Assembly (NCBI RefSeq): GCF_030246845.1
Contig: NZ_CP126889.1
Coordinates: 2,232,001-2,296,000 of the forward strand
DNA: 64,000 bases
Reading direction: 5' to 3'
Source: Enhydrobacter sp.
Lineage (GTDB): Bacteria > Pseudomonadota > Alphaproteobacteria > Reyranellales > Reyranellaceae
The notes under the pieces are model-generated. The model made no database searches. It was not told where the DNA came from and saw only the letters and a program-made list of their open reading frames with translations. Shown one piece after another: positions 52,295 through 60,743 of the stretch (positions are counted from its first letter, which is position 1; each line of letters opens with the position of its first letter). The position numbers were made by a program, and so were the translations under genes.

Positions 52295-53353
52295 CTAGCT
52301 GCGCTCGAACGAGACACTCTTGATCACGGCATAGACCGGCCGCCCCGGCACGAGCGCTAGGCGCTGCACCGATTTGGCGGTGACGCGCGCCATCAGGATA
52401 GCGCCGTTGCAGTCCAGGCGGATATCGGCCTGCGCGCCGGCCGGCACGATCTGCACGATCCTTCCCGCCAGCACGTTGAGCGCGCTGATCTCCTGCGGCG
52501 GGTGAAGCGACAGCATGACGTCGCGCGCGCGAATATAGGCGCGGACCGGGGCGCCGCATGGCGCCGTCAGGCGCGGCACCTGCAGCTCGCCGGCCGCGGT
52601 AACGAGGGTGGTGAGCTGGAACCTTTCGTCGTGGTGCGCGATCCTGGCGTCGAGGGCACTGCCGCCATCGGTGGCATCGGCCAGCGGCAGGATGTCGAGC
52701 ACCGGGCCGACGGCGGTGACCTTGCCATCCGCCAGAATGACGACGGTGGTCGCGAGCCGCGCCACCTCGGCGACCGAATGGCTGACATAGAGGATGGGAA
52801 CGCCCGCCTTGTCCCGCAGCCGCTCGATATAAGGCAGGATCTCGGCCCGCCGCGCCTCGTCGAGCGAGGCGAGCGGCTCGTCCATCAGCAGGAGCCGGGG
52901 ATGGGCAAGCAGGGCGCGGCCGATGGCGACACGCTGCTTCTCGCCGCCCGACAGCGACTCGGGCCGCCGGTCGAGCAGGGGAGCAATGCCGAGGAGTTCG
53001 ACGACCGAATCGAAGTCCGCGGCGGCGCCGCCCTTGCCGCGCGAGAACCAGCGGCTGTAGAGCAGGTTCTGGCGCACGCTGAGATGGGGGAAGAGGCGGC
53101 TGTCCTGGAAGACATAGCCGATGCGGCGCCGGTGCTTGGGGACGAAGAGGCCGCGGCCGGTATCGACCAGCGGCTGGCCGTCGACCGTCACCCGGCCGCG
53201 CGTGGGCCTGATCAGCCCGCCTACGATATTGACGAGCGTGGTCTTGCCCGAACCGGAGCGGCCAAACAGCGCCGTCACGCCCGGCCGCGAGACGAAACGG
53301 GCCGCGAGATGGAAGGCGCCGTACTTGTGCTCGACGTCGACGTCGAGACTCAT
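52295..53353 (-). CDS. modC: Molybdate ABC transporter ATPase
   Basis: A 352-residue ATPase. Walker A GRSGSGKT (31-38), Q-loop VFQDSRLFPHLSV, signature LSGGEKQRVAIGRAL, Walker B LLLMDEP and switch His in SHSVAE are all intact; residues about 290-350 form a TOBE-type molybdate-binding C-domain. Its ATG overlaps the modB stop by four bases. Confidence 0.94.
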   Translation of the reverse strand: MSLDVDVEHKYGAFHLAARFVSRPGVTALFGRSGSGKTTLVNIVGGLIRPTRGRVTVDGQPLVDTGRGLFVPKHRRRIGYVFQDSRLFPHLSVRQNLLYSRWFSRGKGGAAADFDSVVELLGIAPLLDRRPESLSGGEKQRVAIGRALLAHPRLLLMDEPLASLDEARRAEILPYIERLRDKAGVPILYVSHSVAEVARLATTVVILADGKVTAVGPVLDILPLADATDGGSALDARIAHHDERFQLTTLVTAAGELQVPRLTAPCGAPVRAYIRARDVMLSLHPPQEISALNVLAGRIVQIVPAGAQADIRLDCNGAILMARVTAKSVQRLALVPGRPVYAVIKSVSFERS

Positions 53354-54036
53354 GTCGCCGCGCGCCGGGCGCCGATGCGGCGCGCCAGCAGCTCCGAGCC
53401 CAAAAGCGCCACCATGGAAATGATCACGGAAACGAGGGTGAGCCGGAGCGCGCCCGCATCGCCACCGGGCACCTGCGTCAGGGTGTAGATGGCCGAAGGC
53501 AGGGTCTCGGTCTCGCCGGGAATGTTCGAGACGAAGGTGATGGTGGCGCCGAACTCGCCCATCGATTTGGCAAAGCACAGGATCGCGCCCGCGATCACAC
53601 CGGACAGGCAGAGCGGCAAGGTGATGGTGGCGAAGACCAAGAGCGGATGGGCGCCCAGCGTTCCGGCCGCGCTTTCCAGTCGCGTGTCGACGGCCTCGAT
53701 GGACAGGCGGATGGCGCGCACCATCAGCGGAAAGCCCATCACGGCGCAGGCGAGCGCCGCGCCCGTCCAGCGGAAGGCGAAGACGATCCCGAAACTATCG
53801 TTCAGGAACTCGCCGATCGGCCCACGCCGGCCGAACAGGATCAGCAGCAGATAGCCCGTCACGACCGGCGGCAGGACCAATGGCAGGTGGACGACGGTGT
53901 CGAGCAGGCTCTTGCCCCAGAAACGTCGGCGCGCCAGCAGCCAGGCGATGGCGATGCCAAACGGCAGGCTGGCCGCCGTCGCGGTGACGGCGACCAGCAG
54001 GCTCAGCCGGACCGCCGACCACTCTTCCGCCGTCAT
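53350..54036 (-). CDS. modB: Molybdate ABC transporter permease
   Basis: A 228-residue permease with five to six spans. The ABC-contact loop GAILCFAKSMGEFGATITF (EAA-type, about 150-168) and the NIPGETETLPSAIY block are ModB signatures. ATG overlaps the modA stop (ATGA). Confidence 0.94.
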   Translation of the reverse strand: MTAEEWSAVRLSLLVAVTATAASLPFGIAIAWLLARRRFWGKSLLDTVVHLPLVLPPVVTGYLLLILFGRRGPIGEFLNDSFGIVFAFRWTGAALACAVMGFPLMVRAIRLSIEAVDTRLESAAGTLGAHPLLVFATITLPLCLSGVIAGAILCFAKSMGEFGATITFVSNIPGETETLPSAIYTLTQVPGGDAGALRLTLVSVIISMVALLGSELLARRIGARRAAT

Positions 54037-54836
54037 GTCGAAGAATTGGACTTCACCAGCACCGTAAAGCCCTGTTTCTCGAAAGCGATCCGCGCTTTCG
54101 AGCCTTTCAGAAAATCGAGGAAAGGCCTGGCGTCGGCCGACTTCGACTCCTTGGTCACGGCCGCAGGATAGATGATCGGCTTGTGCGAATCGTCGGGAAA
54201 GGTGCCGATGATCTTGACGTCGGGCTCGACCGCCGCATCGGTGCTGTAGACGATCCCGAGCGGGGCTTCGCCGCGCGCGACCAGCACGAGGGCCGCACGG
54301 ACATTGTCGGCCTGGGCGATCCTGCCCTTCACGCCGTCCCAGGCGCCGAGCTTCTGCAGGGCCGCCTTGCCGTACTTGCCGGCCGGCACGGCGTCCACGT
54401 TGGCCATGGCGAGCTTGCCGTCGCCCAGCGCCTTGGCGAGGTCGAAACCCGGCTTCACCTCGATTGTGGTTTTCGAATCGCGCGGCGCGATCAAAACGAT
54501 CTTGTTGCCGAGCAGGTTCACGCGCGTCTCGTCGCGGATCAGCCCCTTCTTCGCGACATAGTCCATCCAGTCGATATCGGCCGAGATGAAGATGTCCGCC
54601 GGCGCACCCTGCTCCAGTTGCCTGGCGAGCGCCGAGCTTGCCGCATAGGAGATCTTCGGCCTCGCCTTGCCGGCTTCCTTGGCCCAGCCGCCGGCGATCT
54701 CGTCGAGCGCGTTCTTGAGGCTCGCCGCGGCAAAAATCACCAGGCTCGCGTCCGCCGCCTTCGCCGCCGCGAGCGGCGCCGCCGTCGACGCCAAAACCAG
54801 GCCGAGCAGGCTGCGGCGCCCTATCGACAAGCCCAT
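54033..54836 (-). CDS. modA: Molybdate-binding periplasmic protein
   Basis: A 267-residue solute-binding protein. The signal carries twin arginines (GRRSLLGLVLAST), cleaved after Ala near residue 28. The oxyanion-binding block VIFAAASLKNALDEI and the ALARQLEQGAPADIFISAD stretch are ModA hallmarks. A strong AAGGAGG site precedes the ATG. First gene of modABC-modE; msrQ ends 10 bases upstream. Confidence 0.94.
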   Translation of the reverse strand: MGLSIGRRSLLGLVLASTAAPLAAAKAADASLVIFAAASLKNALDEIAGGWAKEAGKARPKISYAASSALARQLEQGAPADIFISADIDWMDYVAKKGLIRDETRVNLLGNKIVLIAPRDSKTTIEVKPGFDLAKALGDGKLAMANVDAVPAGKYGKAALQKLGAWDGVKGRIAQADNVRAALVLVARGEAPLGIVYSTDAAVEPDVKIIGTFPDDSHKPIIYPAAVTKESKSADARPFLDFLKGSKARIAFEKQGFTVLVKSNSST

Positions 54837-54846
54837 GCCAACCTCC

Positions 54847-55698
54847 TTACGAGGTCGGTATAGTTGTCCGGATATATCGACGCGTCCAGTGGTGTTTCAA
54901 GGCGAGGGCGCCGCGGCGAACGCCGACGAGGACGATCGCGGCCAGCGATACGATCAGCACCTTGTGCACCGGACGCGGAAAGAGATCGGGGTCGATGTCG
55001 GCCGCGACGAGGCGCTGCGGGCCGATGCCGTTCACGATGCCGTACCAGGCGACTTCGAACACGAAGGCGGCCAGGGTCGCCCCGACGGCCAGGAGGAGAA
55101 GGCCCGCGAAGCCCGTGCGCAGCTTCGTGGGCATCGCACGCCACAGCATGAGCCAGGCGAACAGGCCGGCCGCCACGGTCGGTTCGCCGACATTGGCCTT
55201 CGACTGGATGAAGAAATGCAGGATGGCGAGCACCGCGGCGGGATAGATCAGCCAGTGCAGGCGCTTCCAGTTGCGCTTCAGCCGCCGCTGCCAGCCGTTG
55301 GTCGAGGTGATGGCGAGAGCCGCAAGCATGAGCAGCGCGGTGAAGCCGATGGTGAGGTAGAAGCGCCTCGCTATCTCCAGCGCCACCACGATCAGGTTCC
55401 ATTTCTGGTCGGCGACATAGATCAAAAAATGCAGGCCGGCGTAGAGCGCCGCGGCCACGCCGATGCGGCGTCGGATCTGCACCAGCGGCATCCAGTTGAA
55501 GGTGGACCGCGCCGGCGTCAACGCCAGCGAGCAGAGCAGGAACACGACGGTACAGTCGCCCGTGACATGCGTCGCCTCGGTGACCGGACGCGCGCCGAGA
55601 TCGTCCGTGTACCAGCGCCAGGCGAGATGAAGCGCCGGCAGGCACAGCAGCACCAGCGTCGCCTGACGCAGCCAGAAGATCAGCCCTTGAATGGACAC
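54847..55698 (-). CDS. msrQ: MsrQ-like heme-binding membrane subunit
   Basis: A 283-residue ferric-reductase-like membrane protein. Conserved His residues lie in THVTG, AGLHFLIY, KRLHWLIYP and AILHFF, as in MsrQ, the heme b protein that feeds electrons to periplasmic methionine sulfoxide reductase MsrP; LGARPVTEATHVTG and ITSTNGWQRRLK also match. It has an extra C-terminal span of roughly 70 residues compared with E. coli MsrQ (211). No msrP gene is in the window. It reads into modABC, with 10 bases between. Confidence 0.85.
   Translation of the reverse strand: MSIQGLIFWLRQATLVLLCLPALHLAWRWYTDDLGARPVTEATHVTGDCTVVFLLCSLALTPARSTFNWMPLVQIRRRIGVAAALYAGLHFLIYVADQKWNLIVVALEIARRFYLTIGFTALLMLAALAITSTNGWQRRLKRNWKRLHWLIYPAAVLAILHFFIQSKANVGEPTVAAGLFAWLMLWRAMPTKLRTGFAGLLLLAVGATLAAFVFEVAWYGIVNGIGPQRLVAADIDPDLFPRPVHKVLIVSLAAIVLVGVRRGALALKHHWTRRYIRTTIPTS
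54856..54879 (-). promoter_or_regulatory. Candidate ModE operator overlapping the modA promoter
   Basis: On the minus strand CGATATAT, eight bases, CTATACCG: an inverted repeat with TATA cores, like ModE sites (TATAT-N7-TAYAT type). It overlaps the -10 of the predicted modA promoter and lies in the last 33 bases of msrQ. Confidence 0.55.
54871..54900 (-). promoter_or_regulatory. Predicted modA promoter inside the 3' end of msrQ
   Basis: Minus strand: TTGAAA (plus 54895-54900), 18-base spacer, TATATC (plus 54871-54876). Transcription would start near 54864 and give a leader of about 27 bases to modA. Confidence 0.5.
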
Positions 55699-55745
55699 AT
55701 CGCCAACTTAGCGATTCGCCGGCTCACCTACAGGTCAAACTTGCG

Positions 55746-56429
55746 TTAGCGCTGATTGCCATAAAGAAGCCGATATGTGCCGATCGTGGGCGCTGCTTCG
55801 ACGCCGAACGGCTTGAGAGTGGTTGCCTTGAACAGAAGACGGGCCGCCGTTCCGGTCGCCGCGGCTTCGGCGCCTTCGAGCAGCACCACCCATTCGACCT
55901 CGTCGGCTCGGGGATGGTCCATGCTCTTTTGCTGCGCCGGGGCGTTGGCGATCTCGAGGTCGTTCTCGCCGACCGCCGCGCCCAACATGCCGGGCCGCTT
56001 GATGGCCCGCGGCAGCGCCGTCTCGCGCAGCCATTCGATAAGGGCGCGCCGCCGCGCCGGATCGGGCACGAAGCGCACGACCGTGACCGCGCCACCGACG
56101 CCATGCGTCAGGTCGATCTGCATGCGCAGGGTCAGGCGATTGAAGTGGGTGAAGCGCGCCATCACCGACTGACTCCAGGGCGTCTGGTTGGCGAGCAGGG
56201 CGAGATAGCCCGGCGTCGCCAGATCGTTCACGCTGTCGCATTCGTAGGTGGCGAGGTACTTCGGCGAGCCGCGCACCGCGACGTAGCGCCGCGCCCGGTG
56301 AAAGCCCGGCAGGTTGACGCGCTCGTCGATATGTTCGCGGTTGTACCATTCGTTGAAATCGCGCTCGTCGCGCGGTTTCACCTCGGTGAGCACAACCAGC
56401 ATCCCCTTGCCGAAGAGCGCCATGTCCAT
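55746..56429 (-). CDS. Dimeric alpha+beta-barrel protein (EthD/DUF4286-like), unknown function
   Basis: A 227-residue protein with two ferredoxin-like alpha/beta halves (about 5-105 and 115-222). The first begins GKGMLVVLTEVKPRDERDFNEWYNREHIDERVNLPGF, a pattern seen in EthD/DUF4286-type proteins; RVNLPGFHRARRYVAV is the second strand. Such folds bind heme, quinones or aromatic acids. Start uncertain: ATG 56429 or 56423. It is divergent from the enolase-superfamily gene (53 bases), suggesting shared control with that cluster. Function unknown. Confidence 0.75.
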   Translation of the reverse strand: MDMALFGKGMLVVLTEVKPRDERDFNEWYNREHIDERVNLPGFHRARRYVAVRGSPKYLATYECDSVNDLATPGYLALLANQTPWSQSVMARFTHFNRLTLRMQIDLTHGVGGAVTVVRFVPDPARRRALIEWLRETALPRAIKRPGMLGAAVGENDLEIANAPAQQKSMDHPRADEVEWVVLLEGAEAAATGTAARLLFKATTLKPFGVEAAPTIGTYRLLYGNQR

Positions 56430-56482
56430 CCCCCGCCGTCGCCGTTCCAGTCTATGCTGGCGGACGTAGCGGAGGAAACAGC

Positions 56483-57667
56483 ATGAAAATCGCCAAGATC
56501 GAGGATTTGCACTGCGATGCCGGCTGGCGGGACTTCTCCTTCCTGAAGGTGACGACCGACGACGGGCTGGTCGGCTGGTCGGAGTACAACGAAGGCTACG
56601 GCAGCGCGGGCCTCACGGCGGTGATCCGGCGCATGGCGGCGAGCCTGGTGGGCCAGGATCCGCGACCGATCGAGCGCATCATGACCACGCTCTACGCCGT
56701 CACGCGCCAGGCGCCCGGCGGCATCAACCAGCAGGCGATGGCGGCGATCGAGAACGCCCTGCTGGATGTCAAGGCGAAGGCGCTCGGCATTCCGGTCCAT
56801 GCCCTGTTCGGCGGTCCGGTGCGCGACCGCCTGCCGCTCTACTGGTCGCATTGCGGCAGCTATCGCTTCCGCCACGCGCAGATGATGAAGGTCGAGCCGG
56901 TGCGCTCCCGCGACGACCTGGTGAAGCTCGGCAAGCACGTGAAGGAGCGCGGCTTCAGGGCGCTCAAGACCAACATCTTTCGCTTCGACCTCGATCCGCC
57001 CAACATGCACCAGCCGGGTTTCGGCCGCGGCGTTGGCGGGCCGGAACTCAATGCCGACGGCGCTACTCTGGCCGCGATCACCGAAGGTCTGGCGGCCTTT
57101 CGTCAGGGCGCGGGCCCGGACATGGGCATCCTTCTCGACACCAACTTCAACTTCAAGACCGAGGGCTATATCAAGGTCGCGCGCGCCTGCGAGCCCTTCG
57201 ATCTCTTCTGGCTCGAGATCGATTCCTACGACCCCGAGGGGCTGCGGTTGGTCCGCGACCGCGCCGCGATGCCCATCGCCTCCTGCGAGTCGCTGTTCGG
57301 ACGGCGCCAGTTCCGACCATACTTCGAGAATCGCTCGATCGACGTCTCGATCATCGACGTGCCGTGGAATGGGCTGATGGAGTCGCTCAAGATCGCGGCC
57401 ATGGCCGATCCCTACGAGATCAACTGCGCCCCGCACAATTTCTACGGCCACATGTCGACGCTGATGAGCGCCAATCTCTGCGCCGCGATGCCGAACTTCC
57501 GCATCATGGAAATCGATATCGACGACGTGCCATGGAAGGACGATCTGGTGACGCATCCGCCGGTCATCCAGAATGGTGAATTGATCGTGCCCACCCGACC
57601 GGGCTGGGGCGCCGACGTCAACGAGGAAGCGGTGCGCGCGCATCCGCCCAAGAATCCGCATCCCTGA
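56483..57667 (+). CDS. Enolase-superfamily (MR/MLE) acid-sugar dehydratase-like enzyme
   Basis: A 394-residue enzyme of the mandelate racemase/muconate lactonizing group. Metal ligands are Asp219 (LLDTNFN), Glu245 (WLEIDSY) and Glu269 (SCESLFG); His318 (APHNFYG) is a likely acid/base. The usual KxK motif of the superfamily reads Lys162-Thr-Asn, so only one Lys remains, as in some sugar-acid dehydratase groups. Substrate unknown. It is first in a rightward cluster with a NIPSNAP gene 12 bases after it. A GGAGGAAACAGC site fixes the ATG. Confidence 0.88.
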   Translation: MKIAKIEDLHCDAGWRDFSFLKVTTDDGLVGWSEYNEGYGSAGLTAVIRRMAASLVGQDPRPIERIMTTLYAVTRQAPGGINQQAMAAIENALLDVKAKALGIPVHALFGGPVRDRLPLYWSHCGSYRFRHAQMMKVEPVRSRDDLVKLGKHVKERGFRALKTNIFRFDLDPPNMHQPGFGRGVGGPELNADGATLAAITEGLAAFRQGAGPDMGILLDTNFNFKTEGYIKVARACEPFDLFWLEIDSYDPEGLRLVRDRAAMPIASCESLFGRRQFRPYFENRSIDVSIIDVPWNGLMESLKIAAMADPYEINCAPHNFYGHMSTLMSANLCAAMPNFRIMEIDIDDVPWKDDLVTHPPVIQNGELIVPTRPGWGADVNEEAVRAHPPKNPHP

Positions 57668-57679
57668 GAGGAAAACGCC

Positions 57680-58318
57680 ATGGTCTACGAGCTTCGCTGC
57701 TACACGCTGTTTCCGGGCAAGATGCCGGAGTACCTGAAGGCCGCCGAGACGATCGGGCGACCGGCGCGCGGCCAGAAGTTCGGCATCAACTGCGGCTACT
57801 GGACGGCCGAGTTCGGCGCTCTGAACCAGATCTGGCATCTCTGGAAGTACGACAGCCTAAACGATCGCGAGCGCCTGCGCGGTGAGCTCGCGAGGCACAA
57901 ACCGTGGATCGAGGGCTACGTGCCCGTCATCCGCCCCCTGATCCAGCGTCAGGATCTGCGCGTGATGAACGCCGTGATCGACATCCTGCCGGACGACGGC
58001 ACCACCGGCAACGTCTATGAGCTGCGCATCTACCGCACGGTCATGGGCGGCGCGGCGCAGTATGGCGAGAACTTCAAGAAGGTCCGCGCGGCGCGCGACA
58101 AGTACTCCAGGATCTGGGGCGCTTGGACGGGCGAGTTCCCGCAGCCCAACGAATGGATTCATCTCTGGCGCTACAAGAATCTGCAGGAGCGGTTCGAGGC
58201 GCGGGCGGCGGCGATGAAGGATCCCGACTGGCAGGCCTATCTCGCCAAGGGGCCGGCACTGCTGGCCGAGATGCACTCGACCCTGCTGATCCCGACGAAC
58301 TACTCACCGCTTAAATGA
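57680..58318 (+). CDS. Tandem NIPSNAP-domain protein
   Basis: A 212-residue protein built of two NIPSNAP (ferredoxin-like) domains: each begins with YELR (MVYELRCYTLFPG at 1; VYELRIYRTVMGG near 112) and contains the HLWKY/HLWRY strand. Family function is unclear; bacterial members often sit with catabolic oxidoreductases. The partner dehydratase gene ends 12 bases upstream. A perfect hairpin and the molybdenum-enzyme gene follow. Confidence 0.85.
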   Translation: MVYELRCYTLFPGKMPEYLKAAETIGRPARGQKFGINCGYWTAEFGALNQIWHLWKYDSLNDRERLRGELARHKPWIEGYVPVIRPLIQRQDLRVMNAVIDILPDDGTTGNVYELRIYRTVMGGAAQYGENFKKVRAARDKYSRIWGAWTGEFPQPNEWIHLWRYKNLQERFEARAAAMKDPDWQAYLAKGPALLAEMHSTLLIPTNYSPLK

Positions 58319-58329
58319 GTCCAGGGGAT

Positions 58330-58347
58330 GCGCCACTCCAGTGGCGC
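58330..58347 (+). repeat. Perfect hairpin before the molybdenum-enzyme gene
   Basis: GCGCCACT (58330-58337), CC, AGTGGCGC (58340-58347) form an eight-pair inverted repeat with no T-run, in the 50 bases before the ATG at 58369. It may be an RNA processing or stability element or an operator. Confidence 0.5.
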
Positions 58348-58368
58348 GCTCCTATGAGGAGAGTCGCG

Positions 58369-60717
58369 ATGGACGCTTTGAATGACGCCAGTCTTGCCTT
58401 GATGAAATTCGGCGTCGGCCAGCCGGTATCGCGCAAGGAGGACCCGGTGCTGCTGCGCGGAGAAGGGCGGTACACCGACGACATCAACCTGCCGGGGCAG
58501 GTCCATGCGGTCATGGTGCGCAGCCGCATCGCGCACGGCAGGCTCAGGGACGTCGGTGTCGAAGCAGCACGCGCGATGCCGGGCGTGATCGTCGTTCTGA
58601 CGCATGCCGATCTCGACGCGGCGGGCTTCGGGCCGCTCAAGTGCGCGCTGAACATCCCGGATCGCGAGGGCAAGCCGATGAAGACGCCGCCGCGACCCTC
58701 TCTTGCCAAGGACAAGGTCCGCTTCGTCGGCGAGCCGGTGGCCTGCGTCGTCGCCCAGACCGCGCTCCAGGCCAGGAATGCCGCGGAGCTCGTCGAGCTC
58801 GATATCGAGGAATTGCCGGCTGTCACGAACCCGGCCGATGCACTGAAGCCCGGTGCGCCGCAGCTTCACGACGACGCGCCGGGAAATCTCGCGCTCGACT
58901 TCCACTATGGCGACGCGGAGGCGGTAAGGAAGGCCTTTGCCGAAGCCGCCCATGTCACGAGGCTGGAGATCGTCTCCAACCGCATCATCGTCAATCCCAT
59001 GGAGCCGCGCTCGGCGATCGGCGCCTACGACCCGACGTCCGGACGCTGGACGCTCCATGTCGGCTGCCAGGGCGTGATGGGTCTGCGGGGCGGCCTTGCG
59101 CGCGACGTGCTGAACGTGCCGCCGGAAAAGGTCCGCGTGCTCACCGGCAATGTCGGCGGCTCGTTCGGCATGAAGTCGCAGGTCTATCCCGAGTACGGGC
59201 CGCTGCTGCTGGCGTCGAAGCTCGTCGGTCGCCCCGTGAAGTGGACCGACGAACGATCTGAAAGCTTCCTCAGCGATCATCACGGTCGCGACCACCAGCG
59301 CATCGCCGAGCTCGCGCTCGACAGGGACGGCAACTTCCTCGCCGTCCGCCTCACCGGCTACGGCAATGCCGGCGCCTACATCTACCCGCCGATGCCGGCC
59401 ACGACCAACGCCGTGAAGAACCTGATCGATGTCTACAGGACGCCGGCCATGGAGGTGAATTCCAAGGTGGTGTTCACCAACACGACGCCGGTCGGCGCCT
59501 ATCGCGGCGCGGGACGCCCCGAAGGCAATTACTACATGGAGCGGCTGATCGATCGGGCGGCGCGCGAGATGGGCATCGATCGTGTCGAGCTCAGGCGGCG
59601 CAACCACATCCAGCCGCAGCAGATGCCCTACAAGGCGCCATCGGGCATGAACTACGATTCGGGTGACTTCACCGCGCTCCTCGACAAGGCGCTGGCGGCC
59701 GCCGATTGGCAGGGCTTCGAGGCGCGCAAGCAGGGGAGCGCGAGGCGCAACAAGCTGCGGGGCCGCGGCATCGGCTCCTATCTCGAGGTGACGGGGCCAC
59801 CCAGCAAGGAGTATGGCGGCATCCGCTTCGAGCCGGACGGCACCGTGACCATGCTGAGTGGCACGCTCGACTACGGCCAGGGCCACGCCACGCCCTTCGC
59901 CCAGGTGCTGAGCGAGAGGACCGGCATTCCCTTCGACCGCTTGCGGCTGCTGCAGGGCGATTCGGATCAGCTCAAGGTCGGCGGCGGCACGGGCGGATCC
60001 AAGTCGGCGCTGGTGGGAAGCCAGGCGTTCATCGAGGCCGCCGACAAGCTGATCGAGCAGGGCAAGCAAATCGCCGCTCATGTACTCGAGGCGTCGGCCG
60101 TAGACATCGAGTTCGCGCAGGGCCGCTTCACCATCGCCGGCACCGATCGCGGGATTGGCGTCATGGAGCTGGCCGGGAAGCTGCGCTCCGGCCTCGAGCT
60201 GCCGCCCGACATCCCGCAATCGCTCGACGTCAGCCACATCTCGGACAACCCGCCGTTCTCGTTCCCCAATGGCTGCCATATCGCCGAGGTCGAAATCGAT
60301 CGAGAGACCGGCGAAGTCGACGTCGTCCGCTATTTCATGGTCAATGACTTCGGCACGGTCATCAATCCGATGCTGGTCGAGGGGCAGGCGCACGGCGGCG
60401 TGGTGCAGGGTATCGGCCAGGCGATCTTCGAGCGCACCGTCTACGACGCGCAGGGCCAGCCGCTTACCGGTTCCTATATGGATTATGCCCTGCCGCGCGC
60501 CTCGGACGCGCCGTCCTTCACCGTCCAGAGCCATCCCGTGCCCTGCAGGACCAATCGCCTGGGCGTGAAAGGCTGCGGCGAGGCGGGCTGCGCCGGCGCA
60601 CTGCCGTCGGTGATGAACGCGGTAATCGACGCCCTCGCGGAAATCGGCGTGACGCAGATCGACATGCCGCTCACTCCGGAAAAAGTGTGGCGCGCAATCA
60701 ACGGAAATAGGGTCTGA
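58369..60717 (+). CDS. Xanthine-dehydrogenase-family molybdopterin-binding (large) subunit
   Basis: A 782-residue CoxL-type molybdenum hydroxylase subunit. The N-terminal FGVGQPVSRKEDPVLLRGEGRY and the aldehyde-oxidase a/b-hammerhead open it; cofactor-binding blocks include GQGHATPFAQ, GDSDQLKVGGGTGGSKSAL, and the active-site glutamate loop KGCGEAGCAGALP. The AYRxxxR loop is AYRGAGRPE, not the CO-dehydrogenase AYRCSFR form, so CO oxidation is unlikely. The partner FAD and 2Fe-2S subunit genes are absent nearby. ATG 58369 follows GAGGAGAG; an ATG at 58315 overlapping the NIPSNAP stop has no ribosome site. Confidence 0.9.
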   Translation: MDALNDASLALMKFGVGQPVSRKEDPVLLRGEGRYTDDINLPGQVHAVMVRSRIAHGRLRDVGVEAARAMPGVIVVLTHADLDAAGFGPLKCALNIPDREGKPMKTPPRPSLAKDKVRFVGEPVACVVAQTALQARNAAELVELDIEELPAVTNPADALKPGAPQLHDDAPGNLALDFHYGDAEAVRKAFAEAAHVTRLEIVSNRIIVNPMEPRSAIGAYDPTSGRWTLHVGCQGVMGLRGGLARDVLNVPPEKVRVLTGNVGGSFGMKSQVYPEYGPLLLASKLVGRPVKWTDERSESFLSDHHGRDHQRIAELALDRDGNFLAVRLTGYGNAGAYIYPPMPATTNAVKNLIDVYRTPAMEVNSKVVFTNTTPVGAYRGAGRPEGNYYMERLIDRAAREMGIDRVELRRRNHIQPQQMPYKAPSGMNYDSGDFTALLDKALAAADWQGFEARKQGSARRNKLRGRGIGSYLEVTGPPSKEYGGIRFEPDGTVTMLSGTLDYGQGHATPFAQVLSERTGIPFDRLRLLQGDSDQLKVGGGTGGSKSALVGSQAFIEAADKLIEQGKQIAAHVLEASAVDIEFAQGRFTIAGTDRGIGVMELAGKLRSGLELPPDIPQSLDVSHISDNPPFSFPNGCHIAEVEIDRETGEVDVVRYFMVNDFGTVINPMLVEGQAHGGVVQGIGQAIFERTVYDAQGQPLTGSYMDYALPRASDAPSFTVQSHPVPCRTNRLGVKGCGEAGCAGALPSVMNAVIDALAEIGVTQIDMPLTPEKVWRAINGNRV

Positions 60718-60743
60718 GCCGGCCCTTTTCGTGCTTCCCTTGA

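Noticed and set aside
58315..58368. Earlier ATG of the Mo-hydroxylase overlapping the NIPSNAP stop
   Set aside because: No ribosome site precedes it, and the hairpin would fall in the coding part; ATG 58369 has GAGGAGAG.
58369..60717. Form I carbon monoxide dehydrogenase (CoxL)
   Set aside because: The diagnostic AYRCSFR loop is replaced by AYRGAGR, and coxM and coxS are missing.
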